DNA of 13,212 nt, from assembly GCA_934563745.1 (NCBI GenBank), contig CAKTHE010000034.1:1-13212 (forward strand), in the 5' to 3' direction. A program made the translations under genes and the position numbers. Positions 5,221-12,226 of the stretch are shown piece after piece (within the stretch, counting starts at the first letter, position 1; each line of letters opens with the position of its first letter). This DNA comes from an uncultured Dysosmobacter sp. (GTDB lineage Bacteria > Bacillota > Clostridia > Oscillospirales > Oscillospiraceae). The notes under the pieces were generated by a model that saw only the letters and a list, made by a program, of their open reading frames with translations, was not told where the DNA came from and made no database searches.

Positions 5221-5244
5221 CTGCCGGCACGCGCGTGCCGGCAG
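5221..5244. terminator. 24-base palindrome after the HU gene
   Basis: CTGCCGGCACGC followed by its exact complement GCGTGCCGGCAG forms a perfect stem, with the central CGCG as loop. The minus-strand tail is TCTTTG, a weak T-run, so it probably attenuates rather than fully stops transcription from the HU gene into rqcP, or protects the abundant HU messenger 3' end. Confidence 0.6.
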
Positions 5245-5259
5245 CTCCGTGTTGACTGT

Positions 5260-5535
5260 TTACTTGGAGACGGAGTCCTTGAGGGCCTTGCCGGCCTTGA
5301 AAACGGGGACCGTGGAAGCGGGGATCTCGATGGTCTCCTTGGTCTTGGGGTTGCGGCCCACGCGGCCGGCACGCTTTTTCACTTCAAAAGAACCGAAGCC
5401 AACCAGCTGCACCTTTTCCCCTTCGCTCAGGGCAGAGGTGATGGTATCCAGGGCGGCGGAAACAACGGTTTCAGCGACCTTTTTGGAAACGTCCGCCTGA
5501 GCGGCAACGGCATTAATGAGTTCAGCTTTGTTCAT
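5260..5535 (-). CDS. hup: DNA-binding protein HU
   Basis: A 91-residue HU-family nucleoid protein. Residues 1-45 are the helical dimerisation part (MNKAELINAVAAQADVSKKV), followed by the signature GFGSFEVKKRAGRVGRNPKT, the DNA-embracing arm with the proline of NPKTKETIEIPAS, and the C-terminal helix FKAGKALKDSV. Homodimers bend and compact DNA without strict sequence preference. The start ATG at 5535 has AGGAGG 8 bases upstream; the frame continues 7 codons further upstream, but those residues are not conserved. It sits between mazG and rqcP, a position not seen in the B. subtilis version of this cluster. No clear promoter was found in the 78-base gap to mazG, although high expression would be expected. 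Confidence 0.97.
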   Translation of the reverse strand: MNKAELINAVAAQADVSKKVAETVVSAALDTITSALSEGEKVQLVGFGSFEVKKRAGRVGRNPKTKETIEIPASTVPVFKAGKALKDSVSK

Positions 5536-5584
5536 AGTTTGAGTTCCTCCTATCAATTCATCTGTAAAATGGGGTTTTCCTATT

Positions 5585-5611
5585 TCTTAAAAGCGACAAT
5601 CCGCTTTAAGA
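5585..5611. repeat. inverted repeat between mazG and hup
   Basis: TCTTAAAAGCG (5585-5595) and CGCTTTAAGA (5602-5611) pair with one bulged base around a 6-base loop. On the minus strand it begins just past the mazG stop codon. There is no T-rich tail, so it is more likely a processing or stability hairpin than a terminator. Confidence 0.4.
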
Positions 5612-5613
5612 GC

Positions 5614-6420
5614 TTATTTTGCCCGGGTCCAGAGATCGATGATCTCTGCCTCGGTCCGCTGATTCAGCGGCCGGTCGCCGGCCATAGCCTCGACCCTGCG
5701 GAAGCGCCCGGCAAATTTGTCGCATGCACCGTGCAGCGCCTCCTCCGGATCTACGCCGGTGATCTGCGCGACCTTGGCGGCAGCCAGCAGCACGTCGCCC
5801 AGCTCCTCCCGGACGCCGTGGGGCGCATCCGGCGCCGCCCCGGCCTCGACGGCCTGACGCAGCTCCTCCACCTCTTCGGAAAGCTTGTCCAGCGCGCCGG
5901 CGGGACTGGCCCAGTCAAATCCGGCCTGAGAGACCTTCTTTTCGATCTTCTCGGCCCGCCAAAGGGCAGGCAGCATCCGGGACACCGCATCCACCGCGTC
6001 CGCCGTGGAAGAGAGCCCCTTTTCCTGCCGTTTGCGCGCCTCCCACAGGGGAAGGACCGCATCCGCCGTATGCACCGTTTCCGCCTCTGCACCTGCGCCG
6101 AACACGTGCGGGTGGCGGAAGATCAGCTTTTTGCAGATCCCGTCGATCACGTCATCCATGGTAAAGCCGCCCTGCTCCTGCTCCAGCTGGGCATGGAACA
6201 CCACCTGCAGCAGCACGTCGCCCAGCTCTTCGCACAAGGCGGCCCGGTCCTCCCGGTCGATGGCCTCCGCCGCTTCACAGGCTTCCTCCAGCAGATTGCG
6301 GCGCAGCGAGGCATGCGTCTGCGCCTGATCCCAGGGACAGCCGCCCGGAGCGCGGAGGATCCGCATGATCTCCAGCAGATCCGCATAGCCATAGGCGTCT
6401 TTATATTGAAAATTTACCAT
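5614..6420 (-). CDS. mazG: nucleoside triphosphate pyrophosphohydrolase MazG
   Basis: The 268-residue product contains two tandem MazG domains. The first has CPWD (28-31) and the metal-binding pattern EExxE (45-49) with EELGD (64-68). The second has EEVEE (182-186) with EELGD (205-209). MazG hydrolyses NTPs and dNTPs to the monophosphate and pyrophosphate, removing damaged or excess nucleotides. The E. coli-like two-domain length (about 263) fits. B. subtilis YabN, at the same cluster position, carries an extra N-terminal methylase-like domain that is absent here. It starts with ATG behind AGGATGCGGAG and ends 78 bases before hup. Confidence 0.96.
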   Translation of the reverse strand: MVNFQYKDAYGYADLLEIMRILRAPGGCPWDQAQTHASLRRNLLEEACEAAEAIDREDRAALCEELGDVLLQVVFHAQLEQEQGGFTMDDVIDGICKKLIFRHPHVFGAGAEAETVHTADAVLPLWEARKRQEKGLSSTADAVDAVSRMLPALWRAEKIEKKVSQAGFDWASPAGALDKLSEEVEELRQAVEAGAAPDAPHGVREELGDVLLAAAKVAQITGVDPEEALHGACDKFAGRFRRVEAMAGDRPLNQRTEAEIIDLWTRAK

Positions 6421-6478
6421 ATCTCCGCATCCTTTGCAAGAAATTTTCTTTGGAATCCCGGTTTTTTCAAGGGAAAGC

Positions 6479-8092
6479 TCACTTCAGATGCAGCAGCCGG
6501 ATGATTTTTTCGCCGCCGCGGATATTTTGCAGGTCCTCTGCCCGCAGAATGCGCAGCGCCAACACCATCACGGCATAGACCGCCACGCCGGCGCAGATGC
6601 CGATCAGAGTGGCTGCGGCGTTGGCCTTATACAGGGAAAGACCGCTGAAGGCCCGGTTGGCGAAGCCATAGGCGGCCCAGGCCGCGCCGCCCATCAGGGC
6701 CGAGGCCAGCAGGGGCTTGGCGAACAGACGGAAGAAATGAGGCTTTTCCGGGGAGTACCGGAAGACGAACAGCAGGTTCAGGATCACGATCACGGCATAG
6801 CAGCACAGAGTGGAGATGGGGGCGCCGTGGATATTGATGTCCGGATTGCCCACCAGCACGTAGTTCATGGCGATCTTCACAATGCCGCCGGTGATCACCG
6901 TGAAAATGGGCAGCGTTTCCTTCCCATAGGTTTGCAGTATGGCATTGGTCAGGATCATCAGGCACACGAAGATCGTGGCGATGCCCAAAATCTGCAGGTG
7001 AGGGCCGGCCGCCAGGGCGCCTTCATACTGCGCCGGAAGGACCAGCACCATAATGGGTGTGGCCAGCACGCTCAGCCCCACGCCGGCGGGCAGCGCCAGC
7101 AGCGCGATGACCCGGAAGGCGGTCTCGATGGTGCGGGCGGCGCTGCGGGTATCCTTCCGGGCCAGGGCGGCGGCTGCGAAGGGGATCAGACTCATAGTGA
7201 CGGGATAGACGAAGGAAGCCACCATGTTGAGCATATCCATGGCGTAGGAATACTGCCCCTTCAGGGCGGAGGCGGCCACCTCACTGAGCCCCAGCCCGTT
7301 TTGCAGCCGGCCCAGAATGATCTTGGTATCAATCATGGTGATGATGCTCATGGCGGAGTTGCTCAGCGTGATGGGGATCCCGATGGCCAGGATCTGCCGC
7401 AGGATGGTCCCGCCGGAGGAGGGCACATCGCCCGCCTCTTCCCGGCGGCGGTGCGTGAGCAGATAGACGATCAGGAACAGCATGGACAGGACCGTGCCCA
7501 CCGTGACGCCGAAAATGGCGCCGGCGGCGCCCATATCCAGCCCCAGCCCGCGGCTGAGCAGGTACCACGCCAGCGGCAGGCCGATGCCCAGCTTGCACAG
7601 CGCCTCCAGCACCTGCGAGACCGCCGTGGGCATCATATTGCCCTGGCCCTGGGTATAGCCCCGCATACAGGCCAGCAGGCACACACAGAATACTGCCGGG
7701 GACAGCGCCCGGATGGGCTGGGCCGCCATGGGATTTTCCTGGAACGCGGCCAGCGTGTCGGCACCGAAAAACATCAGAAGGGAACCGGCCAGGCCCAGAC
7801 CGAAGAACAGCCAGATGGCCGTGCGGAAGATTTTGCGTTTTTCATTTTCCCGCCCCAGGGCGTGGGCCTGACTGGTGAGCTTGGAGATGGCCAGCGGCAG
7901 ACCGGCGGTGGAAACGGTCAGAAGAACGTTGTAGATTTCATAGGCGGTCTGGAAATAGGTTTTGCCCACATCGCCCAGAATGTTGTTGAGGGGGAGCTTG
8001 TAAAAGGCCCCGATGATCTTGACGATGGCGACGGCGGCCGCCAGAATGGCGGCACCGCCCAAAAAGCTTTGCTTTGCTTGCTTGTTTGACAT
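6479..8092 (-). CDS. SpoVB/YabM-like polysaccharide (lipid) flippase, MATE/MVF superfamily
   Basis: A 537-residue polytopic membrane protein with about 14 hydrophobic helices. The N-terminus shows the SpoVB/YabM pattern: KIIGAFYKLPLNNILGDVGK, TAYEIYN and STAGLPLAISKL. Such proteins move lipid-linked sugars across the membrane; SpoVB of B. subtilis serves spore cortex synthesis. The position before mazG corresponds to yabM. The upstream sigma-E-like promoter (8135-8163) supports a sporulation role. Two in-frame ATGs lie 6 bases apart. The inner one (8092) is chosen because GAGG sits 7 bases before it, while the outer one (8098) would have only one base of spacing. The substrate cannot be deduced. 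Confidence 0.93.
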   Translation of the reverse strand: MSNKQAKQSFLGGAAILAAAVAIVKIIGAFYKLPLNNILGDVGKTYFQTAYEIYNVLLTVSTAGLPLAISKLTSQAHALGRENEKRKIFRTAIWLFFGLGLAGSLLMFFGADTLAAFQENPMAAQPIRALSPAVFCVCLLACMRGYTQGQGNMMPTAVSQVLEALCKLGIGLPLAWYLLSRGLGLDMGAAGAIFGVTVGTVLSMLFLIVYLLTHRRREEAGDVPSSGGTILRQILAIGIPITLSNSAMSIITMIDTKIILGRLQNGLGLSEVAASALKGQYSYAMDMLNMVASFVYPVTMSLIPFAAAALARKDTRSAARTIETAFRVIALLALPAGVGLSVLATPIMVLVLPAQYEGALAAGPHLQILGIATIFVCLMILTNAILQTYGKETLPIFTVITGGIVKIAMNYVLVGNPDINIHGAPISTLCCYAVIVILNLLFVFRYSPEKPHFFRLFAKPLLASALMGGAAWAAYGFANRAFSGLSLYKANAAATLIGICAGVAVYAVMVLALRILRAEDLQNIRGGEKIIRLLHLK

Positions 8093-8134
8093 GCACATAC
8101 CTCAAATAAATAAAGACAAAAGGATCTCTTTTCC

Positions 8135-8163
8135 AGCGTATGGGAAAGAAGCGGAAAATAGCA
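8135..8163 (-). promoter_or_regulatory. sigma-E-type promoter of the SpoVB-like gene
   Basis: Minus strand: TGCTATT (8157-8163), 14-base spacer, CATACGCT (8135-8142). The -35 core TATT and the -10 CATAC--T match the sigma-E consensus. The predicted start near 8128 gives a leader of about 36 bases. The spacer length equals that of the two other sigma-E-like sites in this window. Confidence 0.55.
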
Positions 8164-8178
8164 CCGGAATGATTCCGG
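8164..8178 (-). terminator. weak terminator after the zinc-ribbon gene
   Basis: CCGGAA-TCA-TTCCGG on the minus strand, 6 pairs with a 3-base loop, followed by TGCTATTTT. It lies 6 bases beyond the stop codon at 8185 and abuts the sigma-E-like -35. The short stem suggests incomplete termination. Confidence 0.45.
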
Positions 8179-8184
8179 GTCGGA

Positions 8185-8580
8185 TCAGAGCCTGGCGCCG
8201 CAGCTGCGGCAGAACACATCGCCGCTGCGGCTGGCTGCGCCGCAGACCGGACAGACGGGGATGTGCGCTTCCTCCGCCCGGATCCGGGCCTGAAGCGTGT
8301 CGATCTGCGCCTGCAGAGCGTCGATGGCGCGCAGCTTTTCCAGCAGGGCGTCCGAGTCGGTGGGATCGCCGGTATGCGTGGCGTAGATCATCTGCCCCAC
8401 CTGCTGAAGCTGCTCATTGACCTGCGCGCGCAGGTCGGCGATCCGGATGTTCTGCTTGCTGACGCTTAAAAGCTGCTCCGCTTTTTTGCCGACGCCGTAA
8501 GCGGCGTCGGCGGCGGTATCCGCCGCGTTTCGGGCTGAATCTTGAAGGGCACTGAGCAGTGCCTGCAACGTTTCATTCAT
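8185..8580 (-). CDS. coiled-coil zinc-ribbon protein, unknown function
   Basis: The 131-residue product has an Ala-rich helical N-terminus (about 1-45), a long predicted coiled coil (about 45-108, regular Leu/Gln/Ala spacing) and a C-terminal zinc ribbon with two CxxC pairs: CPVCG and, 11 residues later, CRSCGARL. Proteins of this architecture are common and mostly uncharacterised in Clostridia, so no role is assigned. The start ATG at 8580 is chosen because AGAAGG lies about 8 bases upstream and because the extra ten residues from 8610 are not plausible. It follows the kinase gene by 35 bases and is probably cotranscribed with it. Confidence 0.82.
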   Translation of the reverse strand: MNETLQALLSALQDSARNAADTAADAAYGVGKKAEQLLSVSKQNIRIADLRAQVNEQLQQVGQMIYATHTGDPTDSDALLEKLRAIDALQAQIDTLQARIRAEEAHIPVCPVCGAASRSGDVFCRSCGARL

Positions 8581-8615
8581 AAAAACGCCTTCTTTCTTTG
8601 TGCTTCCCACCCGGC

Positions 8616-9551
8616 TTACGCGTTGTAGACGCTGCCGCCGATGAATTCCCGCACCAGAGAGTCCGCTGCGATGTACCGGTCCTCCATCGGCTCCACCTGG
8701 CGGAAGGCCAGCAGGATCTGCTCGGCGACCTCCGGCCGCTCGGCGGCGGGGATCTCCTCCAGCAGGGGGACCACGTGGTTTTTCAGCACGGCCAGCTCGA
8801 AGGGCAGGACCGTGTCAAAGCTCAGATTGGCACTGTCGCTGTAGGGCGCGATGTACAGTCGCTCCCCCCGGCACACGCCGGGCCAGAGCTTCAGCGTGAA
8901 AGCCGCGTCGCTGCCCCGGAATTTGGCGTCCCGGACAATGCGCCGGCACAGCCGGATCCAGGACCGCTCAAACACCACGCTGCCGTCATCGGCCAGATAG
9001 TCCGAGCTGGCGGCGATGTAAAGCTTCATGGCCTGGGGATTTTTCCCGGTGAATACGTCGTTGAGGGCGTGGATCCCTTCAAAGATGGCCAGCTCATCCG
9101 TGCCCAGACGCAGGGGGCGGCTGTTGATGGCGGAGCGCATCTGCCGGGCGAATTCAAACTTGGGAATGTGGATGGTCTCGCCCCGGTCCAGCATGGCGAA
9201 GTGCCGGTTGAGAAGATCGATGTCCAGGCAGAAGGGGGATTCGTAGTCAATGGCGCCGTCCCGGTTGCGGGGAGAGGTCTCCGGATCGATGGTCATAAAA
9301 TAATTGTCCATGGAGATGGTATGGGTCTCGATGCCGGCATTGTCCAGCACCTCTTCGATCTTCATGGCCGTGGTGGTTTTCCCGGAGCCGGAGGGGCCGG
9401 AGAGCAGAATGATGTGGGAGCGGCTGCGATTGTCAGCGATCTGCCGGGCTGCGTTGACGACCTTGGCCTGGAAGGCGGCGTTGGCTTCCTCCGCGAAGCC
9501 ACGGGGGTCCGAACGGACGGCGGCGTTGATCTTGGAAAGCGTGTAAGCCAT
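8616..9551 (-). CDS. uridine-kinase-like P-loop nucleoside kinase
   Basis: The 311-residue product has a Walker A loop GPSGSGKT (52-59) followed by SMDNYF (80-85), the acidic/aromatic motif of the uridine kinase/phosphoribulokinase fold, then YESPFCLDIDLL, IHIPKFEF and AIFEGIHALND (Walker-B-like strand and lid). It lacks the N-terminal TGS-like region of the longer uridine-kinase-like proteins. The likely reaction is ATP-dependent phosphorylation of a nucleoside; the substrate is not certain. The start at 9551 is set by AAAGGAGA 8 bases upstream; further upstream the frame overlaps hemZ and is not conserved. It begins 2 bases after the hemZ stop codon, implying translational coupling. Confidence 0.88.
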   Translation of the reverse strand: MAYTLSKINAAVRSDPRGFAEEANAAFQAKVVNAARQIADNRSRSHIILLSGPSGSGKTTTAMKIEEVLDNAGIETHTISMDNYFMTIDPETSPRNRDGAIDYESPFCLDIDLLNRHFAMLDRGETIHIPKFEFARQMRSAINSRPLRLGTDELAIFEGIHALNDVFTGKNPQAMKLYIAASSDYLADDGSVVFERSWIRLCRRIVRDAKFRGSDAAFTLKLWPGVCRGERLYIAPYSDSANLSFDTVLPFELAVLKNHVVPLLEEIPAAERPEVAEQILLAFRQVEPMEDRYIAADSLVREFIGGSVYNA

Positions 9552-9553
9552 AA

Positions 9554-11050
9554 TTATAGGTCTCCTTTCATACTGCGGCAGAAGGCGGAAAATTCCGCCT
9601 GATTGGATTGCCACTTTTCGGGACGCTCGGTGTACTCCTTGGGGTATTTGGCGTTGAAGGCCCGGGTAATCCGGCTGCCGGAGGGGTCCACCATCTTGGT
9701 GGAGCCGCCCGCCCCGCAGGAGAGGATGGAGCAAAGCTCCTCCATGATATAGATATTATATAGGTTTTCCGCCCCCGGCAGACACCAGCCCACGTTTTCA
9801 AAGCTGCCGGACATATATTTCTGCCGGTAAAGATAGTACGGCGCATAGCCGGCGGCCCGCAGCACGGGATCCGCGTAGGTCAGCATTTCGCCCACGGCGT
9901 CGGCGTCCGGAATGCGGAGCCCCTCCGTCAGGATGCGGCTGCCCTTTTTCAAAGACAGGGTGTGCACCGTCAGGTTATCGGCGCCAAAGGCGATGCACCG
10001 TTCCAGCGAACGGCGAAACCCCTCCGGCGTGTCCTCCGGAAGGCCGGCGATCAGATCCATGTTGACGTGGGCGAAGCCGGCGGCAGACACCAGCTCCATG
10101 GCGGCGGTGATGTCCGCGGCGCTGTGCCGCCGCCCGATGGCACGCAGGACCGGGTCCTCTATGGTCTGGGGATTGATGGAGATGCGGCTGACGGCCCGGC
10201 GGCGCAGCACGGCAAGCTTTTCCGCCGTGATGGTATCCGGCCGGCCGGCCTCCACGGTCCGCTCTTCACAGGCGGAAAGGTCAAAAGCCTCCTCCAGAAT
10301 GCCCAGAAGCCGATCCATCTGGGGCGCCGTCAGCGTGGTGGGCGTGCCGCCGCCCATGTAAAAGGTGCGGACCCGCAGGCCCAGCTCCCGCACCATCCGT
10401 CCCGCGGCGCGCAGCTCCGCCTCCAAAGCCGTCAGATAGGGCGGGACCAGAGCGAAGGTTTTCTCCACCGACGCGCTGACGAAGGAGCAGTAAGCGCAGC
10501 GGGTGGGGCAGAAGGGAATGCCGACGTAGAGGGCAATGTCGCCCTTATCCAGTCCGGCAGCCGCCCGCTCCGCGTGGACGGCGGCCTCCGCGGCCAGACG
10601 GGCCCGGGGCGGTGAGACATAATACTGGGTTTCCAGGCTGCGGGCGGCCTCCTCCGGGGTCTGCCCGGCCTTTAAAAAGCGGGCGGCCATTTTGCCCGGC
10701 CGGATGCCGGAGAGGCTGCCCCAGGGGGGCGTAACGCCGGTCAAGTCCCGGGCGGCCAGGAAGATGCCCATGCTCAGGCAGCGGCGGCGCTGCCCCTCCT
10801 GTTCATAGGCGCTGCCGTGCAGCGGCGCCGTGTGGACGCTCTCTCCGCGCTGCCCGCCCCGGCCCAGCTCCACCTGGGCCCGGCAGGAGGCTCCATCCGG
10901 GGCATCCTCCAGCGTCAGGATCCCCCAGCAGTCCCCGCGGCGGGGGTCTTCACCGGCTGCGGCATAACTGAGGCGTTCGGAAGGGAAAAGCGCCAGCAGG
11001 GACTGCTCTGCCGTGTATGCCTCTGCACGGCCGTTCAGCTGAAGCTTCAT
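9554..11050 (-). CDS. hemZ: HemZ-type coproporphyrinogen III dehydrogenase, radical SAM
   Basis: A 498-residue radical-SAM protein of the HemN/HemZ family. The cluster-binding motif CPTRCAYC gives C181, C185 and C188. The SAM-binding GGGTP is at 233-237, and TVEAGRPDTIT is diagnostic of HemZ. An N-terminal domain of about 170 residues precedes the barrel (GSLSGIRPGK, 111-120), as in HemZ rather than the shorter HemN/HemW. The family is annotated as oxygen-independent coproporphyrinogen III oxidase, converting it to protoporphyrinogen IX, but the activity of HemZ itself is less secure. No other haem gene is in the window. Its ATG overlaps the stop of the upstream metallo-hydrolase gene (ATGA). 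Confidence 0.93.
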   Translation of the reverse strand: MKLQLNGRAEAYTAEQSLLALFPSERLSYAAAGEDPRRGDCWGILTLEDAPDGASCRAQVELGRGGQRGESVHTAPLHGSAYEQEGQRRRCLSMGIFLAARDLTGVTPPWGSLSGIRPGKMAARFLKAGQTPEEAARSLETQYYVSPPRARLAAEAAVHAERAAAGLDKGDIALYVGIPFCPTRCAYCSFVSASVEKTFALVPPYLTALEAELRAAGRMVRELGLRVRTFYMGGGTPTTLTAPQMDRLLGILEEAFDLSACEERTVEAGRPDTITAEKLAVLRRRAVSRISINPQTIEDPVLRAIGRRHSAADITAAMELVSAAGFAHVNMDLIAGLPEDTPEGFRRSLERCIAFGADNLTVHTLSLKKGSRILTEGLRIPDADAVGEMLTYADPVLRAAGYAPYYLYRQKYMSGSFENVGWCLPGAENLYNIYIMEELCSILSCGAGGSTKMVDPSGSRITRAFNAKYPKEYTERPEKWQSNQAEFSAFCRSMKGDL

Positions 11051-11691
11051 TGGTTGGTTCGCAGGGCGTGCATCAGATAGGGGTTGGAGCTGCGCTCCCG
11101 ATCCAGGGTGCTGGATTCCATGTGCCCGGGATAGACCCGCAGATTTCCCTCCAGCCGGCCCAGACGGCCCAGGGAGGAAAGAATCTTGGGCACGCTGCCG
11201 CCGGGCAGATCCGTGCGGCCGCAGGAGCCGGCGAACAGCGTGTCGCCGCAGAAGAGTGCGTCGCCCACCAGCAGGGAGACCCCACCTTCGGAGTGGCCGG
11301 GCGTGGCCAGGACCTGCACGGTCAGGGAACCCACGGCCAGGGTGTCGCCATCCCGGTAGTGACGGACCTCCACCCCGGCGGGCAGGGGGGCAAACAGATC
11401 GCTGGGGATCATTGCCTCCGAGGGGAATACGGCGCCCACAGGCTCGGCCGCGCTGATATAGACGGGCAGACCGGGGATCCGCCGCTCCAGCGCGGCGATG
11501 CCGCCGGTATGGTCGCCGTGGCCGTGGGTGAGCAGAATGAACAGCGGTTTGCAGCCGGTGGCCTGTACCGCATCTGCGATGCGGCCGCCCTCGTCGCCGG
11601 GATCGATCACGGCGCAGAGCTTTTGCGTTTCATCCTGCAGGATATAGCAGTTGGTGCAGATGGGGCCCACCTGCAGCGTGGTGATCTTCAT
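11047..11691 (-). CDS. metallo-beta-lactamase-fold hydrolase, glyoxalase II-like
   Basis: The 214-residue product has the HxHxDH metal motif THGHGDH (H56, H58, D60, H61) and later metal ligands in ATPGHSEGGV, FCGDTLF and YPGHM. This pattern is that of glyoxalase II-like hydrolases (YqgX/GloB-type). Substrates are often thioesters such as lactoyl-thiols, but that is not shown here. The start ATG at 11691 is chosen because AGGAGG lies 7 bases upstream; a TTG five codons earlier is part of that binding site. It lies 11 bases after dtd and overlaps hemZ by 4 bases, so all three are coupled. Confidence 0.93.
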   Translation of the reverse strand: MKITTLQVGPICTNCYILQDETQKLCAVIDPGDEGGRIADAVQATGCKPLFILLTHGHGDHTGGIAALERRIPGLPVYISAAEPVGAVFPSEAMIPSDLFAPLPAGVEVRHYRDGDTLAVGSLTVQVLATPGHSEGGVSLLVGDALFCGDTLFAGSCGRTDLPGGSVPKILSSLGRLGRLEGNLRVYPGHMESSTLDRERSSNPYLMHALRTNQ

Positions 11692-11702
11692 ACAAAACCT
11701 CC

Positions 11703-12149
11703 TCAAAGCGTGTCAGTGTCCAGAATCAGGGTCAGCGGACCGTCGTTGAGCGATTCCACCTTCATGTCCGCACCAAATACGCCGGTCTCCACCGGGAAGC
11801 CCTTTTCCCGGCACAAAGCGATGAAGTGCTCATAAAGGGGGATGGCGGTCTCGGGGCGGGCCGCCTCCAAAAAGTCCGGCCGGCGGCCCCGGCGGCAGCT
11901 GCCGTACAGGGTGAATTGGGATACGATCAAAAGAGAGCCGCTTACGCTTTCCAGACCCAGGTTCATTTTGCCGGCCGCATCTTCGAAAATGCGCAGCGAG
12001 CAGATCTTATCCGCCAGCTTTTTGGCCTGTGCCTCCGTATCGGTGTGGGTGACGCCCAGCAGGATCAGAAATCCAGGACCGATCTGGCCGTGGACCTGCC
12101 CGTCAATGGTGACGCGGGCGTGGGAAACGCGGGTGACAACAGCGCGCAT
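11703..12149 (-). CDS. dtd: D-aminoacyl-tRNA deacylase
   Basis: The 148-residue product has the two signature motifs of Dtd: SQFTLYG (77-83) and NDGPLT (135-140, the Gly-cisPro loop that enforces D-chirality). The N-terminus MRAVVTRVSHARVTIDG is typical. The dimeric enzyme frees tRNA mischarged with D-amino acids (and glycine) and so protects translation. The start ATG at 12149 is preferred because AAAGGAG is 7 bases upstream, whereas the ATG two codons earlier would leave only one base. It follows rel by 77 bases, a very common order in Firmicutes. That gap contains small GC-rich inverted repeats (CCCGC-TTC-GCGGG) but no terminator T-run. Confidence 0.97.
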   Translation of the reverse strand: MRAVVTRVSHARVTIDGQVHGQIGPGFLILLGVTHTDTEAQAKKLADKICSLRIFEDAAGKMNLGLESVSGSLLIVSQFTLYGSCRRGRRPDFLEAARPETAIPLYEHFIALCREKGFPVETGVFGADMKVESLNDGPLTLILDTDTL

Positions 12150-12226
12150 AAGCATACTCCTTTGCAGTAATCATGAGAGGGTTCCCGCGAAGCGGGGAGC
12201 CGAGGGATCCGGAGCTTGCGAGGAGC

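Noticed and set aside
5203..6504. 433-codon plus-strand open frame opposite hup and mazG
   Set aside because: Antisense by-product without recognisable domain; both minus-strand genes are secure.
6434..8089. 551-codon open frame on the plus strand opposite the SpoVB-like gene
   Set aside because: Composition is extreme (Gln, Gly, His and Asp rich, e.g. repeated QHHH/GQG), as expected for the complement of a GC-rich membrane-protein gene. No domain and no ribosome binding site; the minus-strand frame is clearly the gene.
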